Assembly: GCF_030410045.1 (NCBI RefSeq)
Contig: NZ_JAUFRA010000001.1
Location: forward strand, 274,749-338,748
DNA: 64,000 bases
Origin: Marivivens donghaensis
GTDB taxonomy: Bacteria > Pseudomonadota > Alphaproteobacteria > Rhodobacterales > Rhodobacteraceae
Direction: 5' to 3'
A program made the position numbers and the translations under genes. This document shows positions 16,433 through 25,153 of the stretch, in pieces; within the stretch, counting starts at the first letter, position 1; every line of letters begins with the position of its first letter. The notes under the pieces were generated by a model. That model saw only the letters and a list, made by a program, of their open reading frames with translations. It made no database searches and was not told where the DNA came from.

Positions 16433-17710
16433 TTACCCGTTGCTGCGCAGAATGTGACCCGCTAAATAGAGCGAGCCGCAAATCAGAATACGAGCGGCAG
16501 GATCTGCTTTGACGATCTCCACGATTGCGTCGGCTGTCGAATTTGCGGTCTTCACTTTGGCGAAACCTGCCTCACGCGCTGCATTCGCTGTGGTGTCCGC
16601 TGGAAGAGTATTGATCTCATCGGGGATCGAAATTGCGGTGAGACTTTGCGCGACATCAGCCAGCGGGCGCATGTAGCCCGTTACGTCCTTAGTGTTCAGC
16701 ATGCCGCAAATCAGATGGGTCGGGCGCTGCGGTAGGCGGGACAGTGTTTTGGCAACAGCTTCGCCACCCGCTGGGTTATGCCCGCCGTCCAGCCAGAGCT
16801 CACAATTGCCAGCCAAATCGATAAGCGGCCCCGCTTTCAGACGCTGCATCCGTGCGGGCCATTCGGCTTTGGTTACAGCGGCCTCAGTCGCAACGCTCGA
16901 CATGCCAAGCATTCGCAAAGCTGCAATCGCGGCGCCAGCGTTCTGGATCTGGTGCGGGCCAGGCAGGTTGGGGAGCGGTAGATCGCAGAGGCCCTGTTCG
17001 TCCTGATAGACCATGCGGCCATGCTCTTCGCTAATGTGCCACTGCTGCCCGCAGGCAGAGATCGGCGCGCCGAGGCGGCCAGCCGTTGTTTCGATCACGT
17101 CCATGGATTCATCTTGCTGCGGGCCCACGATGACAGGCACGCCGCGTTTAATGATGCCTGCCTTTTCGCCGGCAATCGCAGTCAGGGTCGAACCAAGGAA
17201 CTGTTCGTGGTCAATCGAAATTGGTGTCAGGATCGAGAGAGCGGGTTTCTCCACAACGTTCGTTGCGTCCAGACGACCACCTAAGCCGACCTCTAGCAGA
17301 GTGTAGTCCGCAGGTGTGCGTGCCATCGCTAGGATCGCGGCGCAGGTGGTGATTTCGAAATAGGTAATCGGCTCACCGCCATTGGCGGCGTAGCATTCGT
17401 CCAGAACTTCGGTGAGGTAACTTTCCGAGATCAGCTCACCCGCCAACCGAATGCGCTCGTGGAACCGTGCGAGGTGCGGCGAGGTATAGGCGTGAACCTT
17501 TTTACCTTCCGCCTCTAAGCCAGCGCGGATCATGGCCTGCGTCGACCCTTTGCCGTTCGTTCCAGCAAGGTGGATGACGGGCGGCAAATCATTCTGCGGA
17601 TTGCCAAGAGCATCCAGCAAACGCCAAACGCGGTCCAAAACAAGGTCGATGACCTTGGGGTGCAAGGCCATCATCCGTTCGAGAATCAAATCCGAAGTCG
17701 GAGCAGTCAT
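16433..17710 (-). CDS. folC: Bifunctional folylpolyglutamate synthase/dihydrofolate synthase FolC
   Basis: A protein of 425 residues of the Mur-ligase-like family that adds glutamate to dihydropteroate and to folates using ATP. Visible are the P-loop HLAGTNGKGST (residues 48-57), the TSPHLARFHERIRLAG folate segment, EVGLGGRLDATNVV, the conserved SIDHEQFLGSTL, and the C-terminal ligase motif LWLDGGHNPAGGEA. It starts nine bases after accD, an arrangement common in proteobacteria, and is co-transcribed with it. Confidence 0.96.
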   Translation of the reverse strand: MTAPTSDLILERMMALHPKVIDLVLDRVWRLLDALGNPQNDLPPVIHLAGTNGKGSTQAMIRAGLEAEGKKVHAYTSPHLARFHERIRLAGELISESYLTEVLDECYAANGGEPITYFEITTCAAILAMARTPADYTLLEVGLGGRLDATNVVEKPALSILTPISIDHEQFLGSTLTAIAGEKAGIIKRGVPVIVGPQQDESMDVIETTAGRLGAPISACGQQWHISEEHGRMVYQDEQGLCDLPLPNLPGPHQIQNAGAAIAALRMLGMSSVATEAAVTKAEWPARMQRLKAGPLIDLAGNCELWLDGGHNPAGGEAVAKTLSRLPQRPTHLICGMLNTKDVTGYMRPLADVAQSLTAISIPDEINTLPADTTANAAREAGFAKVKTANSTADAIVEIVKADPAARILICGSLYLAGHILRSNG

Positions 17711-17719
17711 TTGATTTGG

Positions 17720-18625
17720 TTATTCCGCTTTTGCAGGTTGTTCAGCAGGCGCAGGAAGGTCAGCCGCGACAACAGCATCCATGCCCATAAGCATTCGGAT
17801 GATTTGCGCCAGTTCTTCCTTTTGCTTGCCACGCGGTGTCACGCGATCGAGCATGCCGTGGTCCAGCAGGTACTCAGCGCGTTGGAACCCTTCGGGCAGT
17901 TTTTCGCGAATGGTCTGTTCGATCACGCGCGGGCCTGCGAAACAGATCAACGCGTTGGGTTCTGCGATATGGACATCGCCGAGCATCGCGTAAGATGCGG
18001 TGACGCCACCAGTGGTTGGGTGTGTCAGAACCACGATGTAGGGCAGGCCTGCTTCTTTGAGCATATCAACCGCGATAGTCGTGCGGGGCATTTGCATCAG
18101 CGAGAGGATACCCTCTTGCATGCGTGCGCCACCAGCAGCGGAGAATAGAACAAGCGGACGGCCAAGTTCGACAGCGCGTTCAGCAGCAGCGATGATCGCG
18201 TTGCCGACATACATCGACATCGAACCACCCATGAAGCTGAAGTCCTGAGCCGCTGCCACGATCGGCGTTCGGAAAATCTCGCCCTCGGCAACCAGCATGG
18301 CTTCTTTTTCGCCAGTGGATTTTTGCGAGGCTTTCATCCGGTCCACGTATTTCTTTTGGTCACGGAATTTGAGCGGGTCGTCGATTGGGGTCGGAACCTT
18401 CACCTCTGTAAAGATGCCGCTATCAAAGAGAGCGGTGAAACGGTCGCGCGGTGTAATCGCCATGTGGTGATTACAGTTTGTGCAGACGTTCTGATTGTCA
18501 GCCAATTCACGGTGAAACAGCATGGTTCCACATTCGCCGCACTTCGTCCAAAGGTTCTCTGGAACCTCACGACGAGAAAAGAGCGAGTTGATCGTCGGGC
18601 GGACGTAATTCGAAATCCAGTTCAT
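17720..18625 (-). CDS. accD: Acetyl-CoA carboxylase carboxyltransferase subunit beta
   Basis: The 301-residue beta subunit of the carboxyltransferase that, with AccA, transfers carboxyl from biotin to acetyl-CoA to make malonyl-CoA. The N-terminal four-cysteine zinc ribbon is intact (C29, C32, C48, C51), and the crotonase-fold core shows SFMGGSMSMYVGNAI, FSAAGGARMQEG, and GGVTASYAMLGD. The C-terminal tail is Ala/Pro rich. Start ATG at 18625 gives the conserved MNWISNYVRP beginning. First gene of accD-folC. Confidence 0.98.
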   Translation of the reverse strand: MNWISNYVRPTINSLFSRREVPENLWTKCGECGTMLFHRELADNQNVCTNCNHHMAITPRDRFTALFDSGIFTEVKVPTPIDDPLKFRDQKKYVDRMKASQKSTGEKEAMLVAEGEIFRTPIVAAAQDFSFMGGSMSMYVGNAIIAAAERAVELGRPLVLFSAAGGARMQEGILSLMQMPRTTIAVDMLKEAGLPYIVVLTHPTTGGVTASYAMLGDVHIAEPNALICFAGPRVIEQTIREKLPEGFQRAEYLLDHGMLDRVTPRGKQKEELAQIIRMLMGMDAVVAADLPAPAEQPAKAE

Positions 18626-18756
18626 CGCGCTTGCCTTTGTTCGCTATTGGTGACCGAAATAAGCCGCGCCGCCCTGAATTGCAATCAACGCTTCTACTGG
18701 TTGATGCCAAAGGTATCGTCGCCTAAACCGCAATGGGCCACGACCCGGAGGCGATT

Positions 18757-19332
18757 ATGAATTTGAAGATGCGCGCAATGGCTGCGTTTTGGGGCGCTTC
18801 GCTACTGGTGTCTGCATGCACTTTGGACGACGGTTTGGCTTATGGGCCCAAGTCTATTGATGTTTTGGGCGGCGAAATCGCCGTTGTTGCACCTGAAGGC
18901 TACTGTTTCGATCGAAGAGCAAGTCGTCTGGCAGAAGGCTTCACGGTGGCAACTCCCTGTGGCGCCTCTCGCCTTGCTTTGATCACGGCACAAATCGGTG
19001 AAGCGGATAGCGCCGCCGTCTTTGGGGCAGAAAACGCGCTATCGCAGTTGATTCAGCATCCTGATGGTCGAGCTTTGCTGAGTGGGGCAGGCGATCCTTC
19101 GACGATATTTGTGCATCATGTTCAAGTTCACGATCACCGCGTTGAGGTGTTCTTTAGCGATACCTCGTCGTCCTTGTCGGATGGCTTTCAGCCGACGCAG
19201 TGGCGCGCCTTCTTTGATTATCAGGGCAGGATGGCCACGATCTCTGTGCGGTGGTGGGATCAATCGCCTCTTGATCAAGCACAGGGGCTGGCAGTTTTGC
19301 GGGCTGCAGCGACTGCTCTGTTAGGCGATTGA
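18757..19332 (+). CDS. Putative lipoprotein of unknown function
   Basis: A protein of 191 residues with a lipoprotein signal peptide: MNLKMRAMAAFWGASLLVSAC, with VSAC as a lipobox and Cys21 as the lipidated residue. The mature part has LGGEIAVVAPEGYCFDRRASR and a second cysteine in ATPCGASRLALI, suggesting one disulfide. The start is ATG 18757 because CCGGAGG precedes it; an in-frame ATG eight codons upstream lacks a site. Envelope location follows from the signal; function unknown. Confidence 0.75.
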   Translation: MNLKMRAMAAFWGASLLVSACTLDDGLAYGPKSIDVLGGEIAVVAPEGYCFDRRASRLAEGFTVATPCGASRLALITAQIGEADSAAVFGAENALSQLIQHPDGRALLSGAGDPSTIFVHHVQVHDHRVEVFFSDTSSSLSDGFQPTQWRAFFDYQGRMATISVRWWDQSPLDQAQGLAVLRAAATALLGD

Positions 19333-19393
19333 TGTTTCAACAAAAGTGCCGACTGTGGCTTGACGGCATGACCCAACTCGGGGGATTGTCGGC

Positions 19394-20188
19394 ATGGTTG
19401 TGCCAAGACAAAAGGGACATTCGGGCAGGATGAACCTGATCGACAAATTCATGATGCGCCGCCTGATGCGCTATTTGGCGCAGATGGTCAAAGACGCGAA
19501 GACCAGCAAACTGGACTTGGTGCGGCGGCGGCTGTTCTCGGCTCTCGAAGTGCGCGCACAGATGGATGAGTTCATCTATGTCGCGAACGAACGTCTTGCT
19601 TTGCCGATGATCGGAGCAAACCGGTTTCCGACCCCTCGTGGCACGGATTGGGCGTGGCGCCCGCAATTGTGGCGTGGTCCTTTGGGCGTCAAAGGCATGG
19701 CCTCGGCACCGTCTAAGACGATGATTGGCGAAGAGGTCACGCTCTATCACGATTGCCAAATTAGCGAACTGACGCTCCGCCAATTGCGCAATACTCGCGA
19801 AGCCGATCTTGCCCCTTACGGTTTGCGTATGGATGTTTTCAAATTTGACGGCACCTATCTGAGCCTCGCCATCGATTTTCCAGATGAGGCCTGCCACGGC
19901 CTCACGATGAAGCATCTTGTCCGCTGTGACCCGATTATCGAGACGGAAAAGCCGCTCGAGATTTTTGCGCGATTGAACATCAAGCACGGCCCCAACGTTG
20001 AACAGATTGTCCGCGAACTGCCGTTGGGGACGAGCAGCCAAATGGTCGAGTTTGATCTTGGGTATTCAAAGCTCAATGAGAAGCGGATCGAGAAAGTTTG
20101 GATGGACCTCATTTTCGAAGGCCCGTCTATGAATCAGGTAACGGTACGTGACCTCACGCTCTGCCGTTATCCTCGTGCTGAATTCTAA
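19394..20188 (+). CDS. Uncharacterised protein, possibly a rhodobacterial DUF family
   Basis: A soluble protein of 264 residues without signal peptide or membrane helix. It begins with a basic amphipathic region (KFMMRRLMRYLAQMVKDAK) and continues with a beta-rich domain including the tryptophan-rich GTDWAWRPQLWRGPLG and the C-terminal KLNEKRIEKVWMDLIFEGPS. It resembles a protein family found next to a small partner gene in Rhodobacteraceae (I believe annotated as DUF6478, not verified). The downstream gene starts 14 bases later, so the two probably form an operon. Confidence 0.7.
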   Translation: MVVPRQKGHSGRMNLIDKFMMRRLMRYLAQMVKDAKTSKLDLVRRRLFSALEVRAQMDEFIYVANERLALPMIGANRFPTPRGTDWAWRPQLWRGPLGVKGMASAPSKTMIGEEVTLYHDCQISELTLRQLRNTREADLAPYGLRMDVFKFDGTYLSLAIDFPDEACHGLTMKHLVRCDPIIETEKPLEIFARLNIKHGPNVEQIVRELPLGTSSQMVEFDLGYSKLNEKRIEKVWMDLIFEGPSMNQVTVRDLTLCRYPRAEF

Positions 20189-20202
20189 TCAAAGGGACCG
20201 CG

Positions 20203-20568
20203 ATGAGAACTCCAGCCCTGACAAAAACCCGCTTGTTCGAAGGCGTCTGGGAAGGCGTCTTAACTGTCTCGACACAAACAGCGCCGTCCATTGTTGTTAC
20301 GCATCTGGCGCGTGAGATTTCTGGCGTTGACGTGACTGGTGCCGAAGGCGGCTGGGTCGTCCGCGTTCCTGTGCCTGCGGATGTGCTGAGCGATGGCGTG
20401 CAGACCTTTATCATCGCAGACAGAGATAGCGGTGAAACCCTCGCTACCTTTTTCATTATCTGCGGCGAACCCGTTGCTGAAGATATTCGTGCAGAGTTGG
20501 ACCTCTTGCGGGCCGAGCTCGACCTTTTGAAAAAAGCGTTCCGTCGTCATTGCGTAGAAACGATGTAA
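20203..20568 (+). CDS. Small uncharacterised protein with C-terminal coiled coil
   Basis: The 121 residues comprise a beta-rich N-terminal part (KTRLFEGVWEGVLTV to TFIIADRDSGETLATFFIICG) and a C-terminal amphipathic helix (EDIRAELDLLRAELDLLKKAFRRH) with leucine spacing of a coiled coil, which suggests oligomerisation. AAAGGGA precedes the ATG. It is encoded directly behind the 264-residue protein and may be its partner. No family recognised. Confidence 0.72.
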   Translation: MRTPALTKTRLFEGVWEGVLTVSTQTAPSIVVTHLAREISGVDVTGAEGGWVVRVPVPADVLSDGVQTFIIADRDSGETLATFFIICGEPVAEDIRAELDLLRAELDLLKKAFRRHCVETM

Positions 20569-20640
20569 TTCGGTGACGCCGCGTTGTAGGTGACGCGCTG
20601 GGAAAGTCGCTGCATTGTGCCCCCGAATAGGGAGGCCACT

Positions 20641-22662
20641 ATGACGAAATATCCGCACCTGCTTGCTCCACTTGATCTGGGATTTGTGACCCTAAAGAAC
20701 CGCGTTCTGATGGGGTCGATGCATACGGGTCTGGAGGAGACCAAGGATTGGAACCGCGTTGCCGAGTTTTACGCAACACGGGCGCGGGGCGGTGTGGCTC
20801 TGATGGTCACAGGTGGCATGGCCCCAAACAAAGAGGGCGGTGTTTTCCCCGGTGCGGCGGGCCTATTCACTGACCAAGACATCGCAAACCATCGTATCGT
20901 GACGGACCGTGTGCACGAGGCAGATGGCAAAATCGCAATGCAGATCCTTCATGCGGGGCGTTATGCCTATGGACCAGACTGTGTGTCTGCTTCTGCGATC
21001 AAATCTCCTATTTCGCCTTTTCCTCCTAAAGAGATTGATGAGGAAGGGATCGAAAAACAGATCGCCGATTTCGTAACCGCCGCGACCCGCGCCAAAGAAG
21101 CGGGCTATGATGGGGTCGAGGTGATGGGGTCAGAGGGGTACTTCATCAACCAGTTCCTCGTCTTGCATACCAATAAGCGCACGGATCGCTGGGGCGGGGA
21201 CTATGAGAACCGTATGCGGCTACCCGTTGAGATCGTGCGCCGCATCCGCGAGGCCGTTGGGCCTGAGTTCATCATCATCTATCGACTGTCGATGATCGAC
21301 TTGATCCCGAACGGATCATCCTTTGATGAGGTGATCCAACTCGCCAAGGCGATTGAGGTAGCCGGGGCAACGATCATCAACACTGGGATCGGTTGGCACG
21401 AGGCTCGTATTCCGACGATCGCAACGAGCGTACCGCGCCGTGCTTTCTCTTGGGTCACGAAAAAGCTGATGGGTCATGTGAGCATCCCTGTCATCACATC
21501 GAACCGTATTAATACGCCCGACGTTGCAGAAGAAGTCTTGGCCGATGGGTGCGCGGATATGGTGAGTATGGCGCGTCCGTTCCTCGCTGATCCGAATTTC
21601 GTTGCCAAAGCGGCGGCGGATCGGGCCGATACAATTGCGCCCTGTATTGCCTGCAATCAGGCCTGTTTGGATCATACCTTTGGCGGCAAGTTGAGCAGTT
21701 GCTTGGTGAACCCGCGTGCTTGTTTCGAGACAGAGTTGGTGGTTGCGACTGCAAGTGAGGCGAAAACGATCGCTGTGGTCGGCGCTGGTCCTGCAGGACT
21801 ATCAACTGCTTTGACGGCCGCCGAACGTGGGCACAAGGTCACTATTTTTGATCGCAGTGACCGTTTGGGCGGGCAGCTCAATCTCGCAAAACAGGTTCCC
21901 GGTAAAGAAGAGTTTCATGGCCTCGTCGATTGGTTTGGTACTGCGGTTGCCGAAGCGGGCATTGAACTACGTTTGAATGAAACGGCTACCGTCGATACGC
22001 TGCGGTCATTTGATGAGGTCGTCATTGCAACGGGCGTTGTCCCGCGTGATCCAGAAATTGAAGGTCAGGATTTGCCGCATGTTTTGTCTTACATCGACGT
22101 CCTTCGGGGGGCCGAAGTAGGTAAAAAGGTTGTTGTCATCGGTGCAGGTGGCATCGGTTTTGATGTCTCGGAATTCCTTGTCACTGGTGAAAGTCCGACC
22201 GTAGACCTGCCAGAATGGTTGCGCGAATGGGGCGTGACGGACCCGTCGGAACAGCGGGGCGGTCTCGCCCCCGAAGGCCCGCAGCCTGATGCCGCAATCC
22301 GCGACGTGACCCTTCTGCAGCGTAAGGCCGAAAAGCCAGGGCGCCGTTTGGGTAAAACGACGGGTTGGATCCATCGTGCCACGCTCCAGATGAAAGGCGT
22401 CACGATGAAGGGCGGTGTAAACTACGAACGCATCACGCACGAGGGTATCTGGGTGTCGACGGGTGAAGCTCGTCAAAACCCAACACTGATCCCATGTGAC
22501 AACGTTGTCTTGTGCGCTGGGCAGGTGTCCGAAAGGTCTCTGGCGGATGCGTTGGAAGCCGAAGGGATTCCCTGCCATGTTATTGGTGGCGCGGATGTTG
22601 CGGCGGAATTGGACGCAAAACGGGCAATTGACCAAGGCACGAGATTGGCTGCAACCCTCTGA
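20641..22662 (+). CDS. fadH: NADPH-dependent 2,4-dienoyl-CoA reductase / OYE-type flavoenzyme
   Basis: A protein of 673 residues with the full FadH layout: an N-terminal old-yellow-enzyme TIM barrel binding FMN (MTKYPHLLAPLDLGFVTLKNRVLMG), a four-cysteine [4Fe-4S] region (CIACNQACLD then SCLVNPRAC), and C-terminal FAD/NAD(P) Rossmann domains (VVGAGPAGLSTALTA; VVVIGAGGIGFDVSEF). It would reduce 2,4-dienoyl-CoA in beta-oxidation of unsaturated fatty acids, though relatives reduce other enones or demethylate amines. ATG 20641 follows AGGGAGG. A LysR gene with a palindrome in front lies downstream. Confidence 0.9.
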   Translation: MTKYPHLLAPLDLGFVTLKNRVLMGSMHTGLEETKDWNRVAEFYATRARGGVALMVTGGMAPNKEGGVFPGAAGLFTDQDIANHRIVTDRVHEADGKIAMQILHAGRYAYGPDCVSASAIKSPISPFPPKEIDEEGIEKQIADFVTAATRAKEAGYDGVEVMGSEGYFINQFLVLHTNKRTDRWGGDYENRMRLPVEIVRRIREAVGPEFIIIYRLSMIDLIPNGSSFDEVIQLAKAIEVAGATIINTGIGWHEARIPTIATSVPRRAFSWVTKKLMGHVSIPVITSNRINTPDVAEEVLADGCADMVSMARPFLADPNFVAKAAADRADTIAPCIACNQACLDHTFGGKLSSCLVNPRACFETELVVATASEAKTIAVVGAGPAGLSTALTAAERGHKVTIFDRSDRLGGQLNLAKQVPGKEEFHGLVDWFGTAVAEAGIELRLNETATVDTLRSFDEVVIATGVVPRDPEIEGQDLPHVLSYIDVLRGAEVGKKVVVIGAGGIGFDVSEFLVTGESPTVDLPEWLREWGVTDPSEQRGGLAPEGPQPDAAIRDVTLLQRKAEKPGRRLGKTTGWIHRATLQMKGVTMKGGVNYERITHEGIWVSTGEARQNPTLIPCDNVVLCAGQVSERSLADALEAEGIPCHVIGGADVAAELDAKRAIDQGTRLAATL

Positions 22663-22694
22663 TTTCACAAAGTATGATCTACCCGATCGGCCCC

Positions 22695-22727
22695 GCGGAC
22701 TATTCCTATGCATTAGGAATTGTCCGC
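22695..22727. promoter_or_regulatory. 14-bp inverted repeat upstream of the LysR gene
   Basis: GCGGACTATTCCTA (22695-22708) and TAGGAATTGTCCGC (22714-22727) are inverted copies with one mismatch around a 5-bp centre. A further half-site TAGGAAT occurs at 22794-22800, and GATATTGTCCGC repeats the outer half at 22739-22750. The inner ATTCCTA-N5-TAGGAAT matches the T-N11-A style of LysR operators, so autoregulation of the adjacent LysR gene is likely. It could also act as a stem-loop after fadH, though no T run follows. Confidence 0.55.
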
Positions 22728-22820
22728 GAAAATCCCCGATATTGTCCGCTCATGGCCCAGATTGTGCCCGATTTGGCGACGATACCATGAGCCTAGGAAT
22801 TAGTATCAAAGGGTCGAGTA

Positions 22821-23726
22821 ATGGATCGCCTTACCGAAATGGAAGCCTTCGCCACTGTCGTGGATCAGGGCGGTTTTACGGATGCCGCCAAAAAGATGGG
22901 GATTTCGAAATCCGCTGTCTCGAAGCACGTATCCGCACTCGAAGCTCGCCTTGGCGCGCGCCTTCTGAACCGAACGACGCGTCGTGTTAGTCCGACTGAG
23001 ATTGGTCTAGCCTATTACGACCGCGCCCGCCGCGTTCTCAACGATGCTGGCGAAGCGGATTCACTCGTCACCTCGATGCAATCTGCGCCGTCAGGTCTGT
23101 TGCGGATATCTGTGGCTACCGATTTCGGTGTGAACCACCTGTCGCCAATCTTAGGTGAGTTCCTGCAGGAATTCCCTGACATCACCGTCAATATGGTGCT
23201 GAACAACCGTTATGTAGAGCTGATCTCCGAAGGCTTTGACATGGCGATCCGTATTGGTGAGCTAGAAGACAGTACACTTCGGGCACGCAAGCTGACGGAA
23301 ACCAACCGTCGCATGATCGCATCACCGCATTACTTCCAGAAATACGGTCGTCCGCAAAAGATTGATGATCTGAACGATCACAAACTGCTTCACTATTCGA
23401 ACCAAGCAAACAGCGCGGTTTGGAAGATCACAGCGCCAAGCGGTGAGAAGCGTCAGGTTCGGACTGCGGGTTGGCTCACTGTGAATGATGGCCAATCGCT
23501 TTTGAACGCTTGTGTGTCGGGCCTTGGCATCGCGTACCTGCCGTCGTTCCTTTATGCAGATGCGATGAAGCAGGGCCTCGTTGAAGAAGCCATTCCCGAT
23601 CTGCCTGTCGAAACCCAAGGCATTTACGCCGTCTACCCGCCAGGCCGTTTTACCCAACCGAAGGTGCGCGCGTTCATTGATTTCCTCGTGCACGCCTATG
23701 CGGAAAAAGGGCCAGATAGCTGGTAA
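22821..23726 (+). CDS. LysR-family transcriptional regulator
   Basis: A regulator of 301 residues with an N-terminal winged helix-turn-helix (AFATVVDQGGFTDAAKKMGISKSAVSKHVSALEARLGARLLNRTTR cannot be given whole, but lies at residues 8-52) and a periplasmic-binding-like effector domain from about residue 90. The RTTRRVSPTEIGLAYYDRAR segment is characteristic of the PecT/DsdC-like subgroup common in alphaproteobacteria. The effector is unknown. The palindrome upstream is the probable operator. The nearest candidate target is the fadH-like gene upstream, which is however in the same direction. Confidence 0.92.
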   Translation: MDRLTEMEAFATVVDQGGFTDAAKKMGISKSAVSKHVSALEARLGARLLNRTTRRVSPTEIGLAYYDRARRVLNDAGEADSLVTSMQSAPSGLLRISVATDFGVNHLSPILGEFLQEFPDITVNMVLNNRYVELISEGFDMAIRIGELEDSTLRARKLTETNRRMIASPHYFQKYGRPQKIDDLNDHKLLHYSNQANSAVWKITAPSGEKRQVRTAGWLTVNDGQSLLNACVSGLGIAYLPSFLYADAMKQGLVEEAIPDLPVETQGIYAVYPPGRFTQPKVRAFIDFLVHAYAEKGPDSW

Positions 23727-23757
23727 TTTGCTATACAAGTTGATCCATTCAGCGGCG

Positions 23758-24654
23758 TCAGGGGCAAACCTCTGGCGCCGTTTCCAATTCCAGTGTCACA
23801 ATTTCGATCCCATGAACCTCATGAAGCGTCGTGCGGATGTTCTGCCTGATCCAAGCGACATTCCCCCATGCACTTTGTGCGATAACGATATGGGCGGTGA
23901 GTGCGGTTTCGTGTTCTTGGGCGGACCAGAGCTTCAGGTGATGGAGGTCGCTCACGCCCTCTACCGCCATGATCGTTGTCTTCACGTTTTGGGGTGACAG
24001 ATGCTCTGGCGTGCCGAGCATTAGGATGCGGATCACGCCTCCCATTTCGCCCGATGCCATCCACAGAATATACGCCGCGATGAGCAACGTGATCGCAGGG
24101 TCAATCCACACCCAGTCGAAAACGAGAATGGCTATTCCCGCAACGATGACGGCAACGGACCCCAATGCATCGGCGACGTTATGCAGGAACGCAGCACGGA
24201 TATTCACGCTGTCTTTTGCCATGTGAAACGTCAGCCGAGCGGTCACGAGGTCAATCACAAGCGCAAGGCTGGCTAAACCTACAACCAACCAGCCATCAAC
24301 GTGCTGGGGATCCAGAAATCGCATGACCGCCTCAAAAGCCAGCCACAGCCCGACGAGGATCAGCGAGGTGTAATTTATCAACGCGGCTACGACTTCAGCG
24401 CGTCCGTAGCCAAAGGTCATGATGTCATCGGCGGGCCGACGGGCGATCTTGCGTGCGAAGAACGCAATGAACAGCGAAAGTGCGTCTGATAGGTTATGAA
24501 GGGCATCTGCGATAAGGGCGAGGCTGCCCGATAGAATGCCGCCAATGATCTGAGCCACCGTGAGCAATATGTTCACACCGACGGCCAGCGCCATACGGCC
24601 ATCACCGGATTTGGGATCAATGTGATGGTGATGATGGTGGTGAGAATGGGCCAT
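23758..24654 (-). CDS. Cation diffusion facilitator, His-rich (Zn/Co/Cd exporter)
   Basis: A CDF transporter of 298 residues with a seven-histidine run at the N-terminus (HSHHHHHHH), six membrane helices, and a C-terminal cytoplasmic domain from about residue 205. The two HxxxD metal sites are visible in ADALHNLSDA (helix 2) and FLHNVADAL (helix 5). Proton-driven export of zinc, cobalt or cadmium is expected. It is divergent from a MerR-type gene and driven by a MerR-type promoter, so metal-induced expression is very likely. Confidence 0.94.
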   Translation of the reverse strand: MAHSHHHHHHHIDPKSGDGRMALAVGVNILLTVAQIIGGILSGSLALIADALHNLSDALSLFIAFFARKIARRPADDIMTFGYGRAEVVAALINYTSLILVGLWLAFEAVMRFLDPQHVDGWLVVGLASLALVIDLVTARLTFHMAKDSVNIRAAFLHNVADALGSVAVIVAGIAILVFDWVWIDPAITLLIAAYILWMASGEMGGVIRILMLGTPEHLSPQNVKTTIMAVEGVSDLHHLKLWSAQEHETALTAHIVIAQSAWGNVAWIRQNIRTTLHEVHGIEIVTLELETAPEVCP

Positions 24655-24683
24655 TTTATACCTTGAAATACTTGTCTCCTTCC

Positions 24684-24714
24684 ATCCTAATTCCTCTAGT
24701 CACTAGAGGTTCAA
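24684..24714 (-). promoter_or_regulatory. MerR-type promoter and operator of the CDF gene
   Basis: Reading the minus strand, -35 TTGAAC (24714-24709) and -10 TAGGAT (24689-24684) are separated by 19 bp, the overlong spacer typical of MerR-controlled promoters. The spacer contains the perfect dyad CCTCTAGT-G-ACTAGAGG (24709-24693). The divergent MerR gene begins eight bases beyond the -35 element. Confidence 0.85.
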
Positions 24715-24721
24715 GGGTAAA

Positions 24722-25153
24722 ATGTACTCCATCGGCGAATTATCAAAACGCACGTCCGTAAAGGTCCCAACCATCCGATATTATGAGGAAATCGGCCTGA
24801 TAGAACCGTTCGATAGGACGTCAGGAAATCAGCGGCGCTACGATGCTGAAGGTGTGCGTCGGTTGACGTTTATCAAACACGCGCGGGATTTGGGGCTGCC
24901 TCTAGATGCCGTGCGCGACTTGATCGCGATGGAGGATACGCCGGGGCGGCCCTGCGCAGAGGCCCATGCGATTGCGCGAACACATCTGGATCATATCCGT
25001 GAACGCATTGCCCGCCTACAGCGGCTAGAAGCGGAACTAGCGCGGATCGCGATGACCCATGATCATGGGACTAGTGAGACTTGTGGGGTGCTAGAAGCTC
25101 TCGGCGACCATCACGGTTGCTCGACGGATCACGGTTTACTCGGTAGAGAGTAG
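24722..25153 (+). CDS. MerR-family metal-responsive regulator
   Basis: A 143-residue MerR protein: helix-turn-helix YSIGELSKRTSVKVPTIRYYE, wing around RRYDAEGVRRLTFI, a dimerisation helix at about 80-110, and a His/Cys-rich tail. Cys78 sits where ZntR/CadR-type proteins have their bridging cysteine; Cys121 and Cys133 with HDH and HH flank the metal-binding loop. This composition suggests a divalent cation such as zinc, cadmium or cobalt rather than copper(I). It is divergent from the CDF exporter and overlaps the convergent OmpA-like gene by 18 bases. Confidence 0.92.
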   Translation: MYSIGELSKRTSVKVPTIRYYEEIGLIEPFDRTSGNQRRYDAEGVRRLTFIKHARDLGLPLDAVRDLIAMEDTPGRPCAEAHAIARTHLDHIRERIARLQRLEAELARIAMTHDHGTSETCGVLEALGDHHGCSTDHGLLGRE

